A stretch of DNA of 35,654 nt. Origin: a virus. Positions 29,770-35,654 of this stretch are shown here, one piece after another. The stretch is from positions 1-35,654 of IMG/VR virus record IMGVR_UViG_3300009008_000127. One strand, 5' to 3'. The stretch's first letter is position 1. Each line of letters starts with the position of its first letter. The notes below the pieces were generated by a model, which worked only from the letters and a program-made list of their open reading frames with translations, ran no database searches and was not told the origin of the DNA. Both the position numbers and the translations under genes were made by a program.

Positions 29770-30953
29770 AATTTAAGCTCCATTAGTTCTGAATAATTTT
29801 TACCCGCGTTGAGGTTGCACATAAACGTGCCCAGCTTTGTCTCTTCAAATATAGATTTAATCTCGGGCACTAACTCTCTCTCTTTACTATCAAGATCTAC
29901 GACAATCTCATCGTGGACTATGTGCGATATGAAGCTCTTTTTGTCTGATAAATACTTGTCAATCTCGATAGCTCTGTCAATTACAGCGTCCGAAGTAGTG
30001 CTTTGAATTATGTAATTGAAGGCGCGCCGAGAATCGATCTTTATTTTTCTTCCAAAAGGTGTAGTAATATATTCCCCGTCATACCATCTGTCAAGTACTT
30101 TTTTTCTATCATAATAGTCAGTGTTTATTATTCTAGAGTCAGGATTGTACAACCACGAAAAGAAAATTGTTTTAGCTTCTTCTCTGTAGATGTTGCTTTT
30201 TGCGATTACATTATTAATATTCCACTCATGTATGTCTTCTTGTGGCTGCTCTTTTCCACTCATGCTCAAAAGTGTCCTAATCTCTGCTCCATTAAAATCG
30301 AGTGACAGAAACCAATCATTTTTTGGTTTAATAAGTTTTCGATATTCCTTTTTCATCGTTAGAATGGGCGTAGTTTCAGGCTTTGTGGTCAGTCTTCCCG
30401 TGGCGGTACCGAATAAGTTATAATCGATGTATGGAGATCCTGCCAAAAGCTTCTTAATTGCCGATCGGTCCGATGTGCTCACGAACAAGTGTCGACACTC
30501 TTCACTATTGAGGTTTAGATTTTGAAATTTTATCTTGTGTAACAGCTTATATGCAGCGTCCAAATGGCCATAATTAGGAGGCCTTTCATAATTCTCAAAA
30601 ACATATTTTGTTATTTTATTTCTAATTTCACAAAATTCTAACAAAAAATCGTGAGGAACCAAATCAAAAAAACAAAAACTTCTCAAATCTATTTTTGCCA
30701 ACTTAAACGACTTCAAATATGCTTTAAACTTCTTTTGCGTCCTGTCTAAGTGATCTTTAATTTCTGGAGGACAAGCTTGCGCCAAAGATTTGCCCCCACA
30801 ATAAAGCCATGCGTACTCAATCTGGTCACCCGCTGCAGAACCAGTAAACTTCCATGTTCTTGTCAGATCATCTGGAATTTCATCAAAATTCAATTTTCCA
30901 TCTGCATAGACCCCTATGCACTCTGTTTTATCGTCTAAAGTTTGAAAATACAC
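29766..30953 (-). CDS. DNA polymerase, family A (polymerase domain only)
   Basis: 395 residues from a GTG at 30953 with GAGGG four bases upstream. The open frame reaches 30998, but those 15 codons contain the promoter of the gene. Positions below count from the GTG. TATGRL (183-188), motif A DFNGAEIR (219-226) with the metal Asp219, motif B RxxxKxxxFxxxY exactly spaced (R257, K261, F265, Y269), Gln317 with Asn313, motif C HDEIVVD (347-353). All catalytic residues are present. There is no 3'-5' or 5'-3' exonuclease domain; the N-terminal 180 residues match no domain I know. Since the window also encodes DnaE, this enzyme may fill gaps or mature Okazaki fragments with the exonuclease at 25471-26457. 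Confidence 0.92.
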   Translation of the reverse strand: MYFQTLDDKTECIGVYADGKLNFDEIPDDLTRTWKFTGSAAGDQIEYAWLYCGGKSLAQACPPEIKDHLDRTQKKFKAYLKSFKLAKIDLRSFCFFDLVPHDFLLEFCEIRNKITKYVFENYERPPNYGHLDAAYKLLHKIKFQNLNLNSEECRHLFVSTSDRSAIKKLLAGSPYIDYNLFGTATGRLTTKPETTPILTMKKEYRKLIKPKNDWFLSLDFNGAEIRTLLSMSGKEQPQEDIHEWNINNVIAKSNIYREEAKTIFFSWLYNPDSRIINTDYYDRKKVLDRWYDGEYITTPFGRKIKIDSRRAFNYIIQSTTSDAVIDRAIEIDKYLSDKKSFISHIVHDEIVVDLDSKERELVPEIKSIFEETKLGTFMCNLNAGKNYSELMELKL

Positions 30954-30969
30954 TTTTCCCTCTGATACT

Positions 30970-30998
30970 AGTATATCATCTCTTTTTGCTTCTGTCAA
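30970..30998 (-). promoter_or_regulatory. Promoter of the family A polymerase unit
   Basis: Minus strand: TTGACA (30993-30998), 17 bases, TATACT (30970-30975). It overlaps the end of the upstream virion gene and shows that the TTG at 30998 is a promoter hexamer, not a start codon. Confidence 0.8.
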
Positions 30999-32241
30999 GT
31001 ACGCTTCTTTTTATATCTGTCAGAGTGCCCTTCCCTCTCAGGCCTTTAAATTTAGCATCTACCAAGGCAGATATTTTATTATGTTTTTGAAAGTCTGACA
31101 TTTTCAATTTTCCGATCTCAGCTATTTCAACTTTTAAAACCTCAAGCTCTCTTTTCCCGACATAGTTTCTATTTTCAATATTTTTTAACTCAACATAGTT
31201 ATTTATAAAATAATCGGGACCATATCGCTGGTACACCTTCTGTGGGTTCATTCTTTCTAAATTGTACTTTTCCGTTAAAACATACTTTCCTCGAGGTACT
31301 CCCCTAGATGTCAAATTCTTCTTGTCAACATATAGATTATACAATCTAAGAGTGAAATCCATAAATTCCTCAAAATCATTACGATTTGCTGGCCTACAAT
31401 ACATAGAAAAAAACGATCGCGGACCATAGACTCCGTATTTTGCCATATATTGGCGCATTGTCGGAGAGCTAAGATCTGCCACCAAGCGCCAGGGAGCGTT
31501 TCTGTCAACTGAAAACCCAACCTTCATGGCAACATTTAAATAATAATCAAAATTGGCACTTTTGTAAAATAACTGATCGATTGGATTATCTTTTGAAAAG
31601 TCACCCTCAGCTATTTCAATCACAAGGCCCGAGGTACGAAGAGGGACCGATCTGTGTTTCATCATTTCTGGCTTTAAAAACGGAAAGACGAAAGACACTT
31701 GATCAACGTAGTGCAAGAAATTTCTCATAAACACATCGAATGTGCCAATATTTCTGCCTGTAGCTTTCTCCATTGCAAAAAGGTACTCCATACACCCACG
31801 TGTGTAAGGTCCGGACCTAACGCCTTTTTTTAAATTTTCAAAACTCAAATACGCGAGTTTCGGAATGGGAACCGACAGGTAAGGATCGTCAAGCACAATT
31901 TTTCCATTCTGCCTAGCTGCTTTAAAATATTTCTCCAGATCTGCAAATGCATCAGCAACAAAATTGACCGCTGTGATTCCGGGGTTTTCATCCGAAAGGC
32001 CAACTTTACGCAATATTGTATGATCTTCGCTCGGATCTAAAACAACCGGGATTCCTTCCGTGTCTATCTTCCCATAAGTTATTGTTTCTCCAAATCGAAA
32101 ATCTTTTATGCATTTCGCAAATTTTGAATTTGTATTATCAAGCGAGCGCGATTGAACCTCTGCATCAATATTTACTTTAAAGTTGAGTCTTGATATAAAA
32201 GCCTCAACGGTTCCTTGTTCGTTATTTCCTGTAAATGCCAT
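30976..32241 (-). CDS. Probable virion protein of unknown function
   Basis: 421 residues, start ATG overlapping the upstream stop in TAATG. Long, soluble, with no recognised motif; aromatic-rich middle (PEMMKHRSVPL, FYKSANFDYYLNVAMKVGF, FFSMYCRP) and a basic C-terminus (KRSVLDRSKKR). Its tight coupling to the large structural-looking gene suggests a tail, neck or baseplate part. This is inferred from context only. Confidence 0.65.
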   Translation of the reverse strand: MAFTGNNEQGTVEAFISRLNFKVNIDAEVQSRSLDNTNSKFAKCIKDFRFGETITYGKIDTEGIPVVLDPSEDHTILRKVGLSDENPGITAVNFVADAFADLEKYFKAARQNGKIVLDDPYLSVPIPKLAYLSFENLKKGVRSGPYTRGCMEYLFAMEKATGRNIGTFDVFMRNFLHYVDQVSFVFPFLKPEMMKHRSVPLRTSGLVIEIAEGDFSKDNPIDQLFYKSANFDYYLNVAMKVGFSVDRNAPWRLVADLSSPTMRQYMAKYGVYGPRSFFSMYCRPANRNDFEEFMDFTLRLYNLYVDKKNLTSRGVPRGKYVLTEKYNLERMNPQKVYQRYGPDYFINNYVELKNIENRNYVGKRELEVLKVEIAEIGKLKMSDFQKHNKISALVDAKFKGLRGKGTLTDIKRSVLDRSKKR

Positions 32242-35200
32242 TATAGTTTACTAAGTCCCTTGGATTTGTTTTCCAAAAATATTTGGAACTGGTCTGCTAT
32301 TTCGGAGCCCGGGTAGTTCCTGACCTCATCGCCCTTGGCGGGGTCAAGAAAGCCTTCGAAGCCGGCACCAAAAGCTTCTTCTACGGCTTTGCGGGAGGCT
32401 CCGTGGTTTTTCTCAAAAAAGCCACATTCTTTTCCTTGAGATTTACTGCTCCGCGGGGTTCTCCTTAAAGCGTCATTCAGGGTTTCTGTCGTGCCGTGAG
32501 AGGTCCATTTTGCAGTTAAGGTGGTATTAAATTCGCCCGGAGCAATTCTATTTTTTGCGTGGGTTATTAGGTGATACCCTCCGAAACCCAGCATATATGC
32601 CAAAGAATCTTTATCGGAAATCTTCCCCAAAGCCAAATCAATTGTTCTTGGGTCTATGAAACAAATAGAGCCTGGGAATATATTCGGAAGCCCAAAAGTA
32701 TCTATTGTGAGCTTGTATGGCTCTCTTAACTGTAAAATTCTATTTCTTTTGTAGTTTGTTTCCGATGCAAAGAACCTCGCTTCTCTGACATATGGCTGAT
32801 CGTCTTTTTCAAAAGATATTTTTTGAACCATTCCGCTATTGACACCAAAATTAAATTGATAATATCCACTTGCTAAATTTTTCTGTGTCGGTGTCGGAAA
32901 AGACAACTCGCTGCAGTTTAGCCCAGCAACTGTTGGGTAGTAAATGAAATAATTAATCCAATTTTCGGCTGCCTTCTCTGAATAAAATTGCATGAGGCCA
33001 CCCTTTTTATCTCCTTGTGTTATCCTGGTTATTGACTTACACGCTGAGCCTGGGGGCGCCCCTTCCGGTGCAGGGATAAACAAATCATATGTCAGCCTGC
33101 CTTTCTTTTTCGCTACTGTGTTCGCACATTTGCCGACTGCATCCAAGGGGGCATAAACTTGCGCCAATTGGATTGAGGTCGCGTCAGTTAACGTATCTGA
33201 TTGTCCCGTTTCGTCCGCATAGTTTTTAAATTTGGAAAGAACCTCACGCAAAAACTCGTCCATAAACAAGCCGAAGCTATATTGAGGAAACTGCCTATTT
33301 CCTTGATATTTTGTAATTTTTTTCACAAACCAAACCGAAAAAGTCTCAATAGATACTGGTATGTCCGCCATATTTACTTCGTGCCAAAGCCCGGCGCCCG
33401 GAGCTTGAGGGGCTTGCGTCATTCTTATGTCTGTCAATATAACTCTGGTATTATCAAACGCCTTCTCGGCAGCGGTTCCCAATTTGCGCGTGGTTGCTCG
33501 ACCTTTGTAGCTAACGTTGACAAGTGTTTTGACTACTTTAATTAAATCACCAACATAGAAAAACGGCACAGAACGTCGGCCATCCGCCAGAACAAGTTGC
33601 GGATCTATGTTCTCCGTAAATAGGTTCTCTACGCATTTGTCGAGATCCTTGGCCTCGCATTTTTGGGCTCCTTTTACGTTTTTTATAAGATCTGATATAA
33701 GTTGAGGTGGGGTGTCGCCGTCCTTGGGAGGATACATGTCAAGATCTCGTGTGATCAATTTTCTACTAATTAAATCGTTAACACGGGGATAGATCGTGTA
33801 GATTTTTTTATTTGTGCGCAGTTCTGTAAGGATGGAAGAAAAAACAAGTGTCTGCAATTCTTTGCCAAACCAATCTACTTGTGTGGTTAAGTTTGCCCTT
33901 AGTCTGTCGGCAGCATCCGAGGAGCCGCACTGGGCCATGATTTTTTGAACTAATGCTGTAGCGCTATCAAAAGTGTCCTCAAGCTCTGCATTCGCAAAAA
34001 TATTTGCACCTTGAGAAAACGCGACAGCTTCCAAATATCCCCTATAGGTAATAACCAAATTCACAGAACCATCTTCCTGGATGTCAAACCTGTGATCTAT
34101 AAGCGTGGCGATAATGGGCAACACGCACATATCAATGGCCTTTCTTTTTGCGTCTGGGATGATATCGCCGGCACCCATCGCGGGATCAGAATATGCATAT
34201 CCTATTAAAAACTTTATCCGATAATGCTCAGGATCCCAACCGGACTGATCGACTGATTTATTTCCAGATCCGCCAGTAATCGGACCAGACCTCGTAATCA
34301 GATCTTTATAAGAAAACTCGCCGCGTCCGGACTCTCCTTTCTGGCCAGTAGGGCGCGTTCTTAAAATGTCCGTAAAGCTTTGAAAGTATAAAGTCAAAGT
34401 CAAAGAGATGTCTTTAGTGTCGTTCGCCGGGTTTGTGCCCTGGTAGCTCCATTCGAGGCTTCTAATTCCAACTGAATTTCCTTTATTATAATTCTCAACT
34501 ATCATGTTTGGATTTTGCTTTATTGCAGCCTTGAGATCCATATTGTTGATGGCATTGCTTTCAAAAGGTATCTCTTGTTCATAACCGGGGCCCTGTTTAA
34601 AAAGCCTAATCATTGGGACCAAAGAAGAAATCTCGGCCGGCGTTAAGTCCAAAAGCGCCTGCTGGTTTTCATTGAACAGTAACTGGCTGACACCACATTC
34701 GGTCTTGCCTTCGATTGGATATACTCCTTGAAATGTATCTTCGACGGGCGCATTTTTATATTTCTCGTCGGATTTATATTTATGATAAATTTCGACGCGT
34801 CCTTTTTCTCTTAATGCAGAGAAAGTAGGAGTATTAATACTAAAATAATCTTTAATGCTGGTTCTGATATTGGCAGCAGCATCTTTCTGTGCTTGTGTGA
34901 CCGCTTGCTTTCCGGCGGGTGGTGTGGAGGCTGCTACTTCCGTGACGGCGCCGGTTCCTTCGGCGGCGGCTTGAAGGGAGTCGCCGAGAGTGCCCGCATC
35001 GATATCGTCCCTGATTTGCTTAACCTTGTCCGCATCGGCAGTCGATAGAGGGTCTGCGCCCCCAAGGGCCTCAAGGGCAGTCAAGACTAACGCATATAGA
35101 CCCAAAAGGGTTTGATAGTCAGTATAGGTATAAGAATCTTTAACAACTTTTAAAACCTCTTCTGCTATGATAGTTCTTGTATTTTCTGATTTAGAGCCCT

Positions 35201-35654
35201 CTGTCCCGGTCATCTCGGCCATGGCCGATTGGACATTACTAAGTAAGGTGGGAATTGCGGCGCTTGAGTTAACTGCGCTTGGGGAAGCATATCCCAGAAC
35301 TCCAACATATACTGTGCCATCTTGCCATTTGGCAGTACCCGAATATACATCTCCACTCTTAGAGACAAGCGCGCTTAGTTTAGCCTCGTCAACAGTGTAA
35401 GCCGTGCCGGATGCAATAGGTTCATATATTTCGTCTTTTATGGTGCGGGCGGCCCGATGAAAATCAACTTTCCCCCACAGTATGGCCTTGGTGTACGCCG
35501 CCCATATGTCTTTGGAACTACGAAAGATCCTATAACAGTTCCCCAAAAATGTAGAAACTATTTGGCGCTGGTCGACGCTCAGGGAATCGACGTTGGCCTC
35601 ATCGGCTCCCGTCGTCATTTCCGAAACGAGTTCTGTGCCGGCTTTTAAAGACTC
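32241..35654 (-). CDS. Large virion protein, probable baseplate/tail hub component, N-terminus missing
   Basis: At least 1137 residues. An ATG at 35618 is present, but it has no Shine-Dalgarno sequence and the frame is open to the window edge (ESLKAGTELVSE before it), so the gene probably starts outside. The N-terminal third is Ala/Thr/Asp rich and helical. The C-terminal part has YKLTIDTFGLPNIFPGSICF (residues counted from the ATG: near 1000), LGFGGYHLITHAKNRIAPGE and FNTTLTAKWTSHG. This is the pattern of phage hub or late-control D-like proteins (PGxxxxIDP, GxYxIxxVxHxIxxGxFxTxLxxxW). The family assignment is by resemblance only. Confidence 0.7.
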   Translation of the reverse strand, partial: ESLKAGTELVSEMTTGADEANVDSLSVDQRQIVSTFLGNCYRIFRSSKDIWAAYTKAILWGKVDFHRAARTIKDEIYEPIASGTAYTVDEAKLSALVSKSGDVYSGTAKWQDGTVYVGVLGYASPSAVNSSAAIPTLLSNVQSAMAEMTGTEGSKSENTRTIIAEEVLKVVKDSYTYTDYQTLLGLYALVLTALEALGGADPLSTADADKVKQIRDDIDAGTLGDSLQAAAEGTGAVTEVAASTPPAGKQAVTQAQKDAAANIRTSIKDYFSINTPTFSALREKGRVEIYHKYKSDEKYKNAPVEDTFQGVYPIEGKTECGVSQLLFNENQQALLDLTPAEISSLVPMIRLFKQGPGYEQEIPFESNAINNMDLKAAIKQNPNMIVENYNKGNSVGIRSLEWSYQGTNPANDTKDISLTLTLYFQSFTDILRTRPTGQKGESGRGEFSYKDLITRSGPITGGSGNKSVDQSGWDPEHYRIKFLIGYAYSDPAMGAGDIIPDAKRKAIDMCVLPIIATLIDHRFDIQEDGSVNLVITYRGYLEAVAFSQGANIFANAELEDTFDSATALVQKIMAQCGSSDAADRLRANLTTQVDWFGKELQTLVFSSILTELRTNKKIYTIYPRVNDLISRKLITRDLDMYPPKDGDTPPQLISDLIKNVKGAQKCEAKDLDKCVENLFTENIDPQLVLADGRRSVPFFYVGDLIKVVKTLVNVSYKGRATTRKLGTAAEKAFDNTRVILTDIRMTQAPQAPGAGLWHEVNMADIPVSIETFSVWFVKKITKYQGNRQFPQYSFGLFMDEFLREVLSKFKNYADETGQSDTLTDATSIQLAQVYAPLDAVGKCANTVAKKKGRLTYDLFIPAPEGAPPGSACKSITRITQGDKKGGLMQFYSEKAAENWINYFIYYPTVAGLNCSELSFPTPTQKNLASGYYQFNFGVNSGMVQKISFEKDDQPYVREARFFASETNYKRNRILQLREPYKLTIDTFGLPNIFPGSICFIDPRTIDLALGKISDKDSLAYMLGFGGYHLITHAKNRIAPGEFNTTLTAKWTSHGTTETLNDALRRTPRSSKSQGKECGFFEKNHGASRKAVEEAFGAGFEGFLDPAKGDEVRNYPGSEIADQFQIFLENKSKGLSKL

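Overview
This window looks like part of the genome of a large, lytic, tailed bacteriophage. Every gene that can be supported lies on the minus strand, so transcription runs from high to low coordinates. The genes are packed, often with 1-11 base overlaps (ATGA, TAATG), and have good Shine-Dalgarno sequences. The mix is that of a big phage with its own replication machinery: a family C polymerase (DnaE), a family A polymerase, a DnaB-type helicase, a RecA/UvsX recombinase, a gp32-like single-strand binding protein, a FEN-type exonuclease, a B12-dependent ribonucleotide reductase, an endolysin, chaperones and long virion proteins. The host cannot be named. The promoters match the bacterial sigma70 consensus (TTGACA, 17 bases, TATAAT), so at least these units should be read by a host-type RNA polymerase. 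The overall style recalls marine metagenomic phages, but this is an impression and was not tested.

Layout, in the direction of transcription. 35654-30976: two large probable virion proteins, the first running off the window and resembling a baseplate or tail hub at its C-terminus. 30998-25471: replication block with a family A polymerase, a divergent tubulin/FtsZ-like protein, SSB, a small membrane protein, an initiator-type tRNA-Met, RecA and a 5'-3' exonuclease. 25373-21967: replicative helicase and class II ribonucleotide reductase. 21957-18486: a small Cys-rich protein, a GroES-like co-chaperonin, a peptidoglycan amidase, a Rossmann-like protein, a nucleotidyltransferase-like protein and a membrane protein. 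18508-15080: DnaE. 15079-14146: a promoter, a folded leader with two tiny ORFs, and a J-domain protein. 14142-10363: a small helical protein, then two PD-(D/E)XK-like proteins and three DNA methyltransferases in overlapping order, which look like a phage-borne restriction-modification cluster. 10352-7777: small proteins, a thioredoxin-like protein, an IMP dehydrogenase/GMP reductase family enzyme and a sigma region 4-like protein. 7717-4245: a very acidic protein, a terminator that overlaps a promoter, a membrane protein, a ClpP-like protease and a 544-residue protein. 4243-1: GroEL under a perfect consensus promoter, small proteins, a methyltransferase-like protein without its catalytic motif, a membrane protein, a cupin and a truncated gene.

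Together the genes suggest a phage that replicates largely with its own enzymes and supplies its own dNTPs, with an own chaperonin pair (GroEL and a GroES-like protein 17 kb apart) plus a J-protein for folding. The items most worth following up are the tubulin-like protein, the candidate restriction-modification cluster, the repeated promoter architecture that also corrects two start codons, the structured leader at 14928-15017 and the initiator tRNA.

No stretch longer than 300 bases lacks a gene. The largest gaps (14845-15079 and 25324-25470) hold promoters and, in the first, the leader.
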